From: Fistulifera solaris
Taxonomy: Eukaryota; Bacillariophyta; Bacillariophyceae; Naviculales; Stauroneidaceae
Reading direction: 5' to 3'
DNA: 64,000 bases
Assembly: GCA_030295235.1 (NCBI GenBank)
Contig: AP026129.1
Span: 1,240,001 to 1,304,000 of the forward strand
Below are positions 1 to 11,873 of the stretch, piece after piece. The number at the start of each line of letters is the position of its first letter. Positions within the stretch are counted from its first letter, which is position 1. The translations under genes were made by a program, and so were the position numbers. The notes under the pieces were generated by a model that ran no database searches, was not told the origin of the DNA, and saw nothing but the letters and a program-made list of their open reading frames with translations.

Positions 1-319
1 GATGGAACAGAATTTGGGGGATTGGTTGGAAGACAATTATTTCACCGCCGAGCATGCGCAACAGATCCGGGCCGGTGTTTTGCAGCTATTGGGAAGGATC
101 CGCCCCAATGCGGTGGCCTTGGTGGATGCTCGTGATATTTCCGATTTCCGTCTCAAGAGTGCCTTGGGACGGTACGATGGGAATGTGTATCCAGCCATAA
201 TGGAGGCGGCGCGTCGGGATCCGTTGAATCAACACGAGATTGGACCCGGGTACGAGCATCTAAAGAAATTGATTGTGGATGGTGTAGGAAAGTATCGTGG
301 GCCTACTTCTCGGTTATAG
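1..319 (+). CDS. Acyl-CoA oxidase, C-terminal end (partial)
   Basis: This is the 3' end of a gene that begins outside the window. The 105 visible residues match the C-terminal domain of peroxisomal acyl-CoA oxidases, including the family stretch RPNAVALVDARD followed by SALGRYDGNVY. These FAD enzymes carry out the first step of peroxisomal beta-oxidation, making trans-2-enoyl-CoA and hydrogen peroxide. The protein ends in Ser-Arg-Leu, a classical PTS1 peroxisome import signal, which supports both the family call and the stop at 317-319. The FAD-binding and catalytic parts are upstream and cannot be checked. The family call is strong. The peroxisomal location is inferred from the tripeptide. 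Confidence 0.88.
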   Translation, partial: MEQNLGDWLEDNYFTAEHAQQIRAGVLQLLGRIRPNAVALVDARDISDFRLKSALGRYDGNVYPAIMEAARRDPLNQHEIGPGYEHLKKLIVDGVGKYRGPTSRL

Positions 320-991
320 TTTGTCGTTAGAGAAGAATTGTATTGCTTTTATTTCGTTGGTGGAAAAGAGTGTATTCTACCAGACTAGTTAAAGCGCTTC
401 GTTCTCCGTCCGGGACTGAAAAATGGTCCCTCTTTCATACCGGGTAGTCGTCAAATTGATGCAAAAAAATTATGATCAGCAAACGTTTTTCGACGCAATT
501 ACCAGGTACTCCAGGCGTGTCATACCAATGCTGCGCAAGGTTCTTTTAGTAACGCTACCAAGCAAGGAATCCTTGCTACCAGGTACGGTACCGGTTCCAG
601 GTATTGCGCTTCTTGTTTCTGCCAAAATGGGCGAAATCAAACTCATGACTGAAATGCAGTCGTAGAAAAGGTCTCTTACACGCTACAAGTATAGTAACCT
701 GAACGGATAAGGTATTACAGTGGCTCATTGGTACCGTTATGATGAAACGGAACTCCATTGATGAAAGAACGAATTACCGGTACGAGACGCTATTCCCGGA
801 CTTCCCTCCAAGAAAAAACGCGCAGACGATGATCTTTTGCCGCCGCCATGGCGCTCGTCGAACCCAAAGACGCACCACGCGAAACAAAACCTGATGTGCG
901 AGAGTTCCTTCCCTATAATTGGTGCTGGTGTCGTTCCCTCTAATAGACTATAGAATACCTTTAGAGCGTTCAATTCACAGAAAGAGAGAGA
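320..991. other. Intergenic, no gene seen
   Basis: About 670 bp between the acyl-CoA oxidase stop and the RAD50 start. Short open frames on both strands have no protein-like composition or family resemblance. The stretch holds a GGTACC-rich tract near 578-603. The RAD50 promoter must lie here, but I see no recognisable element. Confidence 0.6.
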
Positions 992-3900
992 ATGGCATCG
1001 ATTACGAAATTAGCGATCCGTGGCGTGCGTTCGTTTAGTCCGGAGGATGATGAACAGGTACGAACGAATTGCATCATTGTGTTGCGTTCCTTCCCTTTTG
1101 ATCGCCCATCATCTCACTCTATATATATTGACAAGGTCCTAGAATTCTTTTTCCCGTTACTATTATCGTGGGAGCCAATGGGTGCGGAAAGTACGTTTCG
1201 TGAATGGTGTCATTCATACGTCTCTCATTCGTTTTTCAATCTCATTCGCTTGTTTCTTTCAAAGGACCACCATTATTGAAAGTTTAAAATACGCCATTAC
1301 GGGTGGCATGCCCCCGGGCGCGAATTCGGGACGTTCGTTTGTCCACGATCCAAAAAGCATCGGTCAACAGACCGTCAAAGCGAGTGTCAAATTGCGTTTC
1401 ACGAGTAAAGTGCGTGTTGCCATATGATGTCTGTGCTGCTGATCCATGTTCGCCTTTTTTGCCTTTTTTCTCCTCTTACCCCGTTCCTTCTATAGGCCGG
1501 ACAAAGCATGGTCGTAGTCCGTTCGATGGAATTGTCACAAAAAAGACGACATCGACGTTCCGTCAACTTGATGGTGTACTCCGCACGCAAGATCCGAACG
1601 GTGTCCGTCGGAACATTTCGCACAAATGCACCGAATTGGATCGACAAGTACCGCAATTGATGGGTGTCTCGAAAGCCATTCTAGATTATGTTCTCTTTTG
1701 TCATCAAGAAGATTCGTCCTGGCCGTGACAAGACAGTGCTGTTTTGAAAAAACGCTTTGATGAAATTTTTGATTCGTCGCGGTACACCAAAGCCATTGAA
1801 GTTTTGCGCAAGAAGGAAAAATCCTATATCAGTCTGGCCAAAGACATTAAAGTCGATTTGGCCGGTCTTCAAAGTCACAAACATGCGGCACAAGGATTTC
1901 GGAATGAATTGGAGACATTGAACGAAAATTTGGAAGAATTGGAAGATACAAAGAAGGATGCTTTGCAGAAATTGGCCGCGACCGAAGACGAAATTGCAAC
2001 TTACCGGGAAAAGATTGATGCGTACGAAAAGTTAGATAATGAAATTGATGTGCGGAAGAATGAACTGTATCAAACGAAATTTAATATTCAGACGCAAAGA
2101 GACTTGTTGGATGAAGACATGACCGAGACGCATACGTTGGATGAATTGCAAACCATGCTCCGTGAATTTGATGATAATACCTCTTCGGAACGAGATCAAA
2201 TCGACACACTGACACGAAAAGTCCGTGTCATTCAAACGAAAATCAGTGATCTGGAACAAGAAGAAAATCAGTTGAAGGGCGACATGGCCCAGTGGGAGGC
2301 CGAAAAGAAGGCACACGACAAACGCTTGCGATCCCGCAATGATCAAATGGAGTCCATTGTTCATTCTCATGCGGTGGATTTGGATTTGACCCAAACGCAA
2401 TTGGAGCAGTCTTTCGTGCAGTCTCTTGCGAACAATACGATGAGTCAACGAGGCCAACATCATCTCAGTCAGGAGAGTTACATGTCGGTCAATGCCGATG
2501 AAATGGGAAGCTTTTTGGAATCGGTGGAGAAGAAAGAGCAAGAGCTTTCGAAAGTGCTAGCCGATCACAAGCAAAAGATTAAGGCGGATGATAGCGAGTA
2601 TTATGCCACTATTGGAGCACTAAACAGTAAAATGGATATCGTCAAGAATGGTTAGTGTCGTGGGAACAGTTCTAAAGTAACTGCGCGTAAAACACTAAAT
2701 CTTTTTAATTCTCGTTGCAGATCTGGCTCGGTTGGAACAGCAGAAGAAAGAATACCACGATGAGTTGAATGCGATTTCACAACGGTCGACGAGTACTGGT
2801 CGACTGCGAAAAACCGATGTAAGTCTTAATAGATGATGAGAAAAATTACAGAGGCACGTTTCTCATCGATGAGCTATTGCTTGACAGGTGGATGAAGCTC
2901 GAAGAAAAGCAGTCGACGCAGGTACGTCCAATTCGATTCTTCTCTTTGTCGTTTGCTCCAATAAATCTAACCAAATGGTATGATCGGTTTTAGCCAAACA
3001 ACTCCAGGATGCAAATCAGGAGGCGAAAGAAGCAGATATACCTGCCAAGATCAGTAACGAAGAGCGAAAATCGAGCCTTTTGAAGCAGCAGATCGACGAT
3101 GATCGCATGGTGCTTGAGACGCTTCGTTTCTCAGCTGAAGAGCAACAGAATATTTTGATTCTCAAAGACCAGACTACAAAGGAAAAAGAAGAGCTCGATG
3201 AATCTATTCGCGAAAATGTATCCCTGCTACAAAAGTTTAATCTTTCTGCTCCCATTCTCCCTTCCATCGAAGGTAGCGATAATGGTGCTGAACTGCAGAA
3301 AGTCCTGGAAAAGCTCTCTGATCATGTACACGAAAAGTATGACGATATCCACTCATCGCTGATGCAAGCGACGGATGAAGTTCTTCGCTCCCAAAAAGTG
3401 GCTTCAGAAAAGAGCGCGTTGTTGACTAATCATCAACAGTCCCTTGCATCATTGAAGTTGAAAGCTGATGGTTTGAGTGGAAAAGTTGAATGGATGAAAC
3501 AAGTGTTAGGAGAAATCCGGCAGCATGAGACAAGCATCGGAGAGGATTTCCACGGAACCGAGGAATCACCGCGTGATGTGCTAAACTACTTGGATAAAAG
3601 AATCGACGATCTGGATCAGGAAGTCTCCGCTGACGATCGAAAAGTAGTCAAGAGTGTGATCATGCGTTTGAAGAAAATGGTAAGGTTGACGAACCGGAGG
3701 GTAGATGAAAGAGCAAGCATCTAATCAATTTCTTTTTCCACAGGCTGTTCACCAGGGTGAGAATGGCGGTTACGTCGTTTGCCCTTGTTGTCAGACACAT
3801 CTTCCATCAAATGAGCAGATTAAGGTCTTTCAAGACACACTTCGTTTGTTTGCGAGCCAAGATTCTCCCCTCATGGCTGAGTCGAACGATAGGAATGCGG

Positions 3901-5989
3901 CATTGAAACCCATATATGAAGGATGGAGGAAAGTCGTTGTCTCGTGCATGGATGATGTGCGGGACTTTCACAGAATCGATCACGAGATCCATGACCTCGA
4001 AAAAACGGCACAGGGTCTCTTAGATGATTGTAACAGAATGCGCGACACGTTGAAGAAGCAAGAGGGCTACAAATTGGATTTGGAAGCCGACGACAGGGAC
4101 CTTCGTGAGCTGTTTGACATGACAAAACGATGGTGCGACGACGGCACTAAAATCGCTGAGAAACGCATGAGTATCGTTCAAAAACAGTTGGACCTCAATA
4201 CGAGCTTACCAGAAACAGGCAGGGACCTAAAGACAGTGGAACGTGATATCGCAAAGAAGAGCGAGGAGAAGGAAGAGACTGCATCTAAAATCTCGAGTCT
4301 TTTGAAAACTCAGCAAGCCATGATGAACAAGATTTCGTCACTCAGTGGACTGGTACGCTTCCCTTGACTTGAATTGTTTTTTTCGTCAGTTGATTGGTTA
4401 ACTCATAATTGTATTTTTTCTTTCTTGGAAGGCACAACGCATGGAGCAGCTTGCTCGTGACAAAGAGGAAAAGTTCTCGGAAGAACGCAAGAATGCAGAC
4501 CGCAAAGTGGAGCTCAGCGATCTCATACGCAATATTTTAGGAGAAGAGAGAAAGGTACGATCGTGCAGTGCTCACAATGTTGGTTGTGCTGCGCGCTTAA
4601 TTCTGACATGATGGTATCTTGATTTTAGCTGCAAGAGCAACTAGCGCCGATCAAAAGCAAAATCTCAGCCAAAGAATCGGAACAAGTAAAGATGCGAGCA
4701 TCCGGTGAACAAGAAGAAGAACGCTTGATCGAGGCGCTTGGGCTTTTTAAAGCAGATCTCGCCGAACTGAAGAAGACCCAAGAAGAAATCATCAAGTACG
4801 AACTCTCCAATCCCGATGACCAGAAACAGGAGATCGAAGCCAAGATGAAGAGAGTGGCCGACAGTATTTCTGCAAAGAGACAGGAAGCCAACGCTGTCAT
4901 GAACGATTTGAACAAACGCAAGAGCTCTCTGCAGGACCAAGATCGCAAGAAAAAGCAACTTATTCATAACATCACTATCATCGAATCGACGCGCAAAGTA
5001 AGTGAATTGGAAAAGGAGAAGAGAGAGCTCGAGCGTAAAACACAAGGATTGGAGAACATGAGTTCTCTTTTCGACAAGTTAAACGCGGCAGAGACTAGAA
5101 AGTCGAAAGAGCAAGAGCTGAAATTCCGGACGGAAGGTCGATGGAGTGAACTGGTGGAGCAAATTCGTACACTCAAAGTAAGTCCTACGCACGGTACACG
5201 TTTGGATGTTCTGCTAGCTCACCAACGCCTTTGTAGAGAAAGCTGGCTTCGCCGGAGTACAAAGATATTGACGAGAGGTGCCGCAAAACAACCATCGAGC
5301 ACACGACAACTCTTCTTGCGGCAGAGGATCTAAAAAAGTATTACTCGGCTATTGACAAAGTAAGTCCACATGCTACTCGTTTTGCTTCCAGTGATGGATA
5401 GTTCTTCTCACGAGCGTGACCATACCAGGCACTTTTGATGTTCCACGGGCTCAAGATCGCCGAGATCAACAAAATCATTCGTGAACTGTGGATGCTAACC
5501 TACAAAGGGGAAGATATCACGAACATTGAGATTGTGAGCGGCCAAGAGACGGGTTTGAAAGCTGGAAAGTCTTACAATTACCGTGTGGTGATGACCAAGG
5601 GTAGCTCCGAAATGGATATGCGTGGGCGTTGCAGTGCCGGACAGCGCGTTTTGGCTAGCATTGTGATTCGACTGGCCTTGGCGGAGACGTTCGGAATCCA
5701 CGTGGGAAGTTTGGCACTGGATGAGCCTACCGTGAACTTGGATTACAAGAACAAACAGGGCCTGGCGGTAGCGTTGGCTCAAATTGTGGCTTCAAGATCG
5801 CAGCAGCGTAACTTTCAATTGGTTTTAATCACGCACGACGAAGACTTTGTCAGTATGATGAAGACGGAGCTGTCGTCTCTGACAGGATTTTCCATGCCCG
5901 AAAAGTACTTTCAAGTACGCCGTGAAAAGGCCATTGACGGCAAGTACTACTCCAAGATTGATGCAGTAGACTGGGATGAGTTGATCTAA
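992..5989 (+). CDS. RAD50: DNA double-strand break repair ATPase RAD50 (12 exons)
   Basis: ABC/SMC-type ATPase of the MRE11-RAD50-NBS1 complex, which tethers and processes DNA ends in the nucleus. Exons by GT-AG splicing: 992-1057, 1136-1190, 1265-1409, 1496-2650, 2721-2818, 2888-2921, 2994-3679, 3744-4352, 4432-4554, 4629-5177, 5237-5359, 5429-5989, about 1,400 residues. Visible parts are the Walker A region ([14 protein letters not shown]), the Q-loop-side [10 protein letters not shown], long coiled coils, the zinc hook CPCC just after 3744, the ABC signature near 5630 (CSAGQR) and Walker [12 protein letters not shown] near 5716. The conserved reading needs one extra T in T5 at 1148-1152 and one extra A in A6 at 1539-1544. 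An in-frame TGA at 1726-1728 sits just after SSWP. The rest of the gene is intact. The identity is certain. Whether this copy works depends on whether the three early breaks are sequencing errors. Confidence 0.93.
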
Positions 5990-6075
5990 GAGGATTATAG
6001 TGGAAACGTTTTGTTGCCGACCAGAGCCAAGGTGAAAAACTTGCCAATTCATATAGTTGTAGCATTCTAGATGAT

Positions 6076-6786
6076 TTAGGAGAATATACTAAAAAGTGTC
6101 TTTCGTTGGGTCAGATCTTTCTTCATGCAAATGATAACAGTATCGGATTGACGGAGCGTTCCATCGGATCCGGGCAGCAATGTTTTCGCCTCCGCATCGC
6201 GCCATTGCGGTTTATAGCCTAGCTTTTGGTACAATCGGACCGCCGCCGGATTGCGTTCTTCCACATAGAGATAACATTCCTGAAAATCATTGTCTCTGGT
6301 GAAATTTTCAATGGCCGCCACCATTTGTTCCGCAATCCCTCGTTTCCGAAATGACCGACGAACGACCAAATTGCTCATGAGTGGAGCCCGGCACGCGATT
6401 TTCCCCCGCAACGAGTCTTCCGGTATCTTTTCGACTTCGACTCCCGCACACGCTACAATGGTGTCTCCGGAATATCCCACCAATAACGCCGAACTCGGAT
6501 TGCGATTGCAATAGCGACTGTTGAATTCGGCGGTTTGAGATTGTAGTAATTGTTTTCGCTGACGTTGGGTTAATTCACGAGAACCTCCACCGACTTTATT
6601 CGTCCAGAACTCATCGACAAAGAATTGACTGATATCATCGAGTTCTTGTCGCGTGAGTGCTACGATTTCGAGATTGCGGAGGGGAAAGAGCAGCGCGCCG
6701 ATGCCATGAATGGGTGCAGTAAACCAGGCCTGTGACGATGTAATCAGCCAAAGGAAAGTTATGAGGCGACAGGTTCGATCGATCAT
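6076..6786 (-). CDS. GNAT-family N-acetyltransferase, probably plastid-targeted
   Basis: A 236-residue protein with a GNAT fold: the acyl-CoA binding region VVRRSFRKRGIAEQMV (motif A, R/Q-x-x-G-x-A/G type), then YLYVEERNPAAVRLYQKLGYK (motif B), typical of RimI-like enzymes that transfer acetyl from acetyl-CoA to an amine. The substrate cannot be told from sequence. The N-terminus is a hydrophobic signal peptide ending SSQA before WF, which resembles the diatom plastid junction (small residue, then F/W), so import into the plastid is likely. Single exon. Its stop lies 86 bp from the RAD50 stop (converging genes). The reading frame is whole. Confidence 0.82.
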   Translation of the reverse strand: MIDRTCRLITFLWLITSSQAWFTAPIHGIGALLFPLRNLEIVALTRQELDDISQFFVDEFWTNKVGGGSRELTQRQRKQLLQSQTAEFNSRYCNRNPSSALLVGYSGDTIVACAGVEVEKIPEDSLRGKIACRAPLMSNLVVRRSFRKRGIAEQMVAAIENFTRDNDFQECYLYVEERNPAAVRLYQKLGYKPQWRDAEAKTLLPGSDGTLRQSDTVIICMKKDLTQRKTLFSIFS

Positions 6787-7143
6787 GAGCTTCTTTACTG
6801 GTTAAAGTAGATAAAGAAAGTCACGTAGCATGTTCTAATTGGAAAGTCTCGCGTTGTTATTGTAATGCGATGATCATGGAGATTTGACCGACGACCCGTC
6901 GTGAAAGTGAAAAACGCCAACCCGCAATCCGCAATCCGAAACAACCAAGTCCCGGGTCGAGTCACGAGTAGACGTTTAAGTGCTCGCACCGGTACTACCA
7001 CTGAGTCACTCATTTTCACATGCCGATGACGACGATGACAGACGAGCACATGACAATAGTAGTAAGAACGCTAAAACCACGACACATCACAAATTATTTT
7101 CGTCATCATTATTTACTTTCGTGTTGGCTTTTTCGTCTCGACC

Positions 7144-8626
7144 ATGAAAGTATTCTTTTTCTGGGTCTTTTCTGTAGCTACTGGGGTGTATGGCTTCCGT
7201 TGCACCCCCACCGATACTCGTCCGCAGTGTCGTCTGTCGCTGTTTCAAAGGACGAAGAGCCGATGACGGATCGGCGTAAACTGTTTCAATATGCGGCTGG
7301 TCTCTTTACGGCCACGACGTATCCTTCTTCTTCGAATGCAGCTAACGAATTTCTTGTGCCCACACCGAAATTCGATAAAGACATCAATTGGCCACTTGGA
7401 AAAGTGGCCTTTTCGTTGTTGCCGTTGCAGGGTGGTTCACAACGTGCGACGGTCGAAACCTGCATTGTGCCTGGCCAAATCTGGACGTACGATCAAATCC
7501 AAGGCATTGTCAATGTCAATGTCCCGGTCCGACAAACGGTGATTGCTCTCCATGGGGGCGGTTTGTGGGTGCACAATCCGGTCGCACCGACACCGCAATT
7601 GCGGGAGAGGATGCAACAACTCATTCAGCAATACGGTCCCATTAAACACATTGTGTTGGGTACTGTGGCGGTCGAACACAAGGCGACCTTTGGAGCCTTT
7701 GCTTCGTATTATCCAAACGCGACGGTTTGGTTGCAACCGGGGCAATGGAGTTTTCCCATCTCCTTGCCGATTGAGTTTCTGGGAGTCCGACAACGGGGTC
7801 AACGATTACGAGAACTACCCGTGGCCGGTCAAATGGTGACTTCGGCCGCGTATGCGGCACAAGCACAACGAAATCCTATCCCCGAATGGAGCAACGAAAT
7901 TGAAATGGAAACGTTGGGTCCATTGACCTTTCGATCCGTGGGAGCGTTTTCCGAAACGGTTTTTTATCACAAAGCCACGCGAACGTTGTTGGTGACCGAT
8001 TTGGTCGGTCGTGTGTCGGACGAACCGCCGGCGATTTTGCAACAGGATCCACGAGCTCTTTTGTATCATGCACGAAATAAAGCGACCGACTCGGTCGAAG
8101 ATACGCCCGCGGCACGTCGCAAGGGATGGAGGCGCATGGCTTTGTTCGGACTCGTCTTTTTCCCTCCCAGATTACCGTTTCCAGTGTGTCACAGGCGTTT
8201 GCGGAAGCAAAACAAATTCCGGCATCGTTGCGCAATTTGGGAAGTGGTGCGGTCCCGTTCCAACTCTATCCATGGTCCTGGCCAGAGGGTGATGTCGATT
8301 TCCAAAACTTCAATGCGTTCAAAAACAAATTGTTCTGTCCGCCCATTTTGACACAACTGATTCTCAATCGCGAAGTGGATCGAACATTGGCGTTTGTGGA
8401 CCGAGTCGCGACACGCTTTTCGGGCATGAAACGCATCATTCCGGGACATTTGGACAACAATATACCAGCCACCGCGAAAGATTTTTTGAAAGCCTTTGGA
8501 TCGCTGCGAAAGTGCGACGCACCACCCGGTCCTCTCAAAAAAGATTTGAATCTACTGCAATCCGTGAGTAAGGAGTTCACCAAGCTTGGAATAGTGGCAC
8601 CGGATGGCGTTTGTCGGGACGTATGA
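7144..8626 (+). CDS. DUF4336 protein, likely plastid/thylakoid lumen
   Basis: The main body matches DUF4336, a metallo-hydrolase-like family of cyanobacteria and plastid algae with no known reaction (HGGGLWVHNPVAPT, VVLGT-type strand followed by VEHKATFGAFASYYP, late PGHLDN). The start at 7144 gives a good signal peptide (MKVFFFWVFSVATGVYG, then FR). It joins the body only if C5 at 7205-7209 is one base longer, which is inference. After it comes DRRKLFQYAAGLF...SNAA, a twin-arginine lumen signal. A second break lies at T5 8157-8161, where one more T restores a continuous C-terminus ending in the stop at 8624-8626. With both, the protein has about 494 residues. An ATG at 7020 in the body frame gives a less convincing N-terminus. 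The 3' end converges on the HYR gene. Confidence 0.8.
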
Positions 8627-9148
8627 TGGACAGAATTTGGAATCGTTGTTAGCAATATTTGCTTTCTCTCGGTTACATGAGTCGTCTTTCAATCTGCTGG
8701 ATGAGGTAGAAATCATGAACGCCCGGCAGTAGATGTTGTCTCTTACCACAACAACTCCGAGTGAACTTTCGGTTCCTCCGTTGATGCGGAAAACATCACG
8801 CGAACGCAGCTATTTCACGCTTAAGTATCAATCAAACACAAATTTATGAATGTTTCGCGAAGCAGGACACCTGGACGAATTTGGAGCTTGATGTTTCGTG
8901 TTTTGGATTCTTTAGCTGCAAGAAGCGATTCGGAACGTTGCTCCTATCGCCAGCATTGGTTTTGTTGTGCTCGGTACGTAGGAATCGAAGCGTCGATTCA
9001 ATTGGTTTGGGTATTTATCTCATCAATTGCTATTTAGTATAATCGAAAGCTGTTATGTTTATACGGTTTCTGCTTCTCATGTACGAAGTGATTCATGCAA
9101 TTATATTGAGAGGATTCTTCCTGATAGGCAAGGTATCCTGCTGTATCC
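8627..9148. other. Intergenic between converging genes
   Basis: About 520 bp between the DUF4336 stop and the likely stop of the HYR-repeat gene. Short open frames here lack any family signal. Nothing further recognised. Confidence 0.55.
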
Positions 9149-11873
9149 TTAGTTGCGGCGAAGGAGGCGAGACCTGGGATTGCACGTGGAAACACCCATG
9201 TTTCCAGCTTGATCCGTCGCGCGAACTTGTGCAACTCCCCCTGCCAGTGATTGTAATAGGAATTGTCGCAAGATCGACCTTGGGAGTGGCGCTTTTGTTT
9301 CTGATATACCTGAAAACCGTTCCCACTGGATAAGGCCCAAACGACACTTTAGAAGTCAAGTCATAGACGTTATAGCTTGCAACGCCGCAATTGTCACTAC
9401 CGCCCACCCTGAAGACGTTGGCATCCGCAGCATTGTCGAGCAGACAACTTGCCTTGGGTTTTTCATAGTCCTCGACAATCACGTTTGTACTACAAGTGTC
9501 GCTGTTGCCGGCAGCATCTTGGACTGCGTAAGTGATGGTGGTAGATCCTGGCGAAAAGGGGTTTGCTGCGTCGTTAGTAGGAGTCAAGCTTTGATCACAG
9601 TTGTCTGTCACGTTAGCTACGGGAATAGGAACTGTCGCGTAACAAGAACCCGCGTCCATACCAATGATGAGATCAATGGGACAATCAAGCACTGGGGCTT
9701 CATTGTCGTCGACCTGCACTGTAATCGAACAGCTTGCGGCATTGCCAGAACTATCGCTGACATCGAATGTGACAGAAGTGGAGCCAAGCGAGAAGGGACT
9801 GGTCGAATCTGCTTGGGGAGTCAATATACCATCACAATTATCAGTAGCGGTAGCGGTGCCGATGTCGATAGTAGCCGAGCATACACCCAAATCGGTCGTT
9901 GCAGCAACCGAAGAAGGACAGATAATTGTTGGGCCTTGCTCGTCATTGACTTGGACCGTCATAGAGCAACCCGCAGAGTTACCGGAATCATCGTCGACAA
10001 TGAATGTGACCGAGGTGGAGCCGAGCGTGAAAGGACCAACAAAATCTGGCTGAGGATTCAAGTCAGAGTCACAGTTGTCTGCGGCAGAAGCAGAACCAAT
10101 ATTGACGGAGGACGTGCAAATATCTGGATCTGTGGCCGTAATGATTGCAGGCGGGCACGTGATCGTCGGAGCTTGTTCGTCGTTTACAAGAACTGTCATA
10201 GAGCAGCTGGCAAAATTGCCAGAATCATCATCGACACGGAATATGATAGAAGTGGAGCCAAGATCGAAGGGGCCAGAAAAATCTGGCTGAGGATCCAAGT
10301 CAATGTCACAGTTGTCTACGGCAGAAGCTGAGCCGATATCAACAGACGACGTGCAAGTATCAGGATCCGTAGTCGTAATTATCGAGGGCGGACAAGTAAT
10401 CGTTGGGTCTTGTTCGTCGCTGACCTGAACCGTCATAATGCAACTCGCAGTGTTGTCAGAGTCATCACTGACACTGAATGTGACCGAGGTGGAGCCGAGC
10501 GTGAAAGGACCAACGAAATCTGGCTGAGGATCCAAGTCAATGTCGCAGTTGTCCTCAGCAGAAGCGGACCCAATGGCGACCAGAGACGTGCACGTATCGA
10601 TATCCGTAGTCGTCGTGATATCGGGCGGACAAGTAATCGTTGGGTCTTGTTCGTCATTTACTTGAACCGTCATAGAGCAGCTCGCTGCGTTGCCGGAGTC
10701 ATCACTGACACTGAACGTGACGGATGTGGAGCCAAGATCGAAGGGGCCAGAAAAATCTGGCTGAGGATCCAAGGTAAAGTCACAGTTGTCTACGGCAGAA
10801 GCCGAACCAATATCGACAGAGGACGAGCACGTGTCAAGATCAGTTCCAATCGAAATATCCAATGGACATGTCATAGCTGGAGCGGACGTGTCGATACCTG
10901 CAATAAAAATACATTCGGAGACTTCGACCGAAGAAGTAGCAAGATTTCTCTCCCCCACTGCGTCACTCCCCATAGCTTTGACGCATAGCTCGTTCGAGCC
11001 CAAGTTGATCGGAATGACTTGTGAGAAAGATTTCATATTTGGACCTGGCAAGTTACCCATGGGAGCAGAGGGAAGAAGATTGTAAGGGTTTGCATTAAAT
11101 TTGTAGAAAAGATCTTTGAGCGTGGTTCCGATGACGCTGTTAATGTTGAAACCGGTGACGCTGGAAACGGAGTTACATCGCCCACCATTTCGGTGCAAGC
11201 CCCCAAGAATACCATTACAGCCAACAGCGCCGATGGCAATTGTCTCAATGATGACCCTCTTATTTGGAAGATTAGCCAAGGCATTCGCGTTGTTTGTAGT
11301 AGCCGTTGGAGCAGAAGTACAAGCGGTGTTGGATGCAAAGAGAACAATCACCGTCTGGGCCGGACTTGTGAGTGCTCGTGCATTGGCCGCGCTGAGTGCA
11401 GAAGCGCAGTTGCTGTTTGGATTCGTAGACAAAGCCAGCAAATTGATTTCGCTTTTCATTGCACCTGCATCCCCTAGGGCAGCTGACCCAGATGCGCCGC
11501 TTCCAAATCGCACAACAGCGCCGTTGAGAGCAGATCCTCGGCCGAACACTTCGTCCGTCATGGCTGTGAAAGCACCTTTTAGCTCTGTAATGAGGACAGT
11601 ATCGGTCGATCCTTGATTGATGACAAAGATGTAGGTAACACCCGGGACGTTACCAACATCAGCCGTGCCTTGGAACGGCGTGGTCGCCGTGCAAGTAGGA
11701 CCGACAGGAACTGGCAGAACAGGTGTAATGTCGACACGAAGCGCTGCCCCGTTGGTTAGTGGGTTGGAGGTGAGCAGTGAGCGAGCGTGAGCGTTGGTGG
11801 CACCCAAATCTTCGTGGCTCCATGTTGGTGCGATCACCAGGAAGGTCGAGGTTACAATAGCTGAAATCTTCAT
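9149..11873 (-). CDS. Secreted VWA-like protein with HYR repeats
   Basis: About 907 residues, one exon. A signal peptide (MKISAIVTSTFLVIAPTWS) is followed by a von Willebrand A-like region at about residues 75-250 (TYIFVINQGSTDTVLITELKGAF), then from about residue 328 six full HYR modules of about 79 residues and a seventh divergent one. Each full module has the same frame: ...CP...TD.D.C...V.IGSA.A.DNCD...L.PQ..F..PF.LGST.V.F.V.D.SGN.A.C...V.V.D. HYR domains are immunoglobulin-like extracellular adhesion modules, so a cell-surface or secreted adhesion role is inferred. Near the end, C5 at 9237-9241 (+ strand) breaks the last module. With one base fewer, VRATDQAGNMGVSTC follows and the stop is at 9149. 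Read as given, the frame runs to 9093 with an unlikely tail. Adjacent modules are very similar at DNA level. Confidence 0.85.

Noticed and set aside
2032-2541. Minus-strand 169-codon frame inside RAD50
   Set aside because: Antisense to a conserved coiled-coil coding exon; a shadow.
9093-9148. Extended C-terminus of the HYR protein
   Set aside because: It is the wrong-frame tail after the C5 run; the alternative frame restores HYR consensus and stops at 9149.
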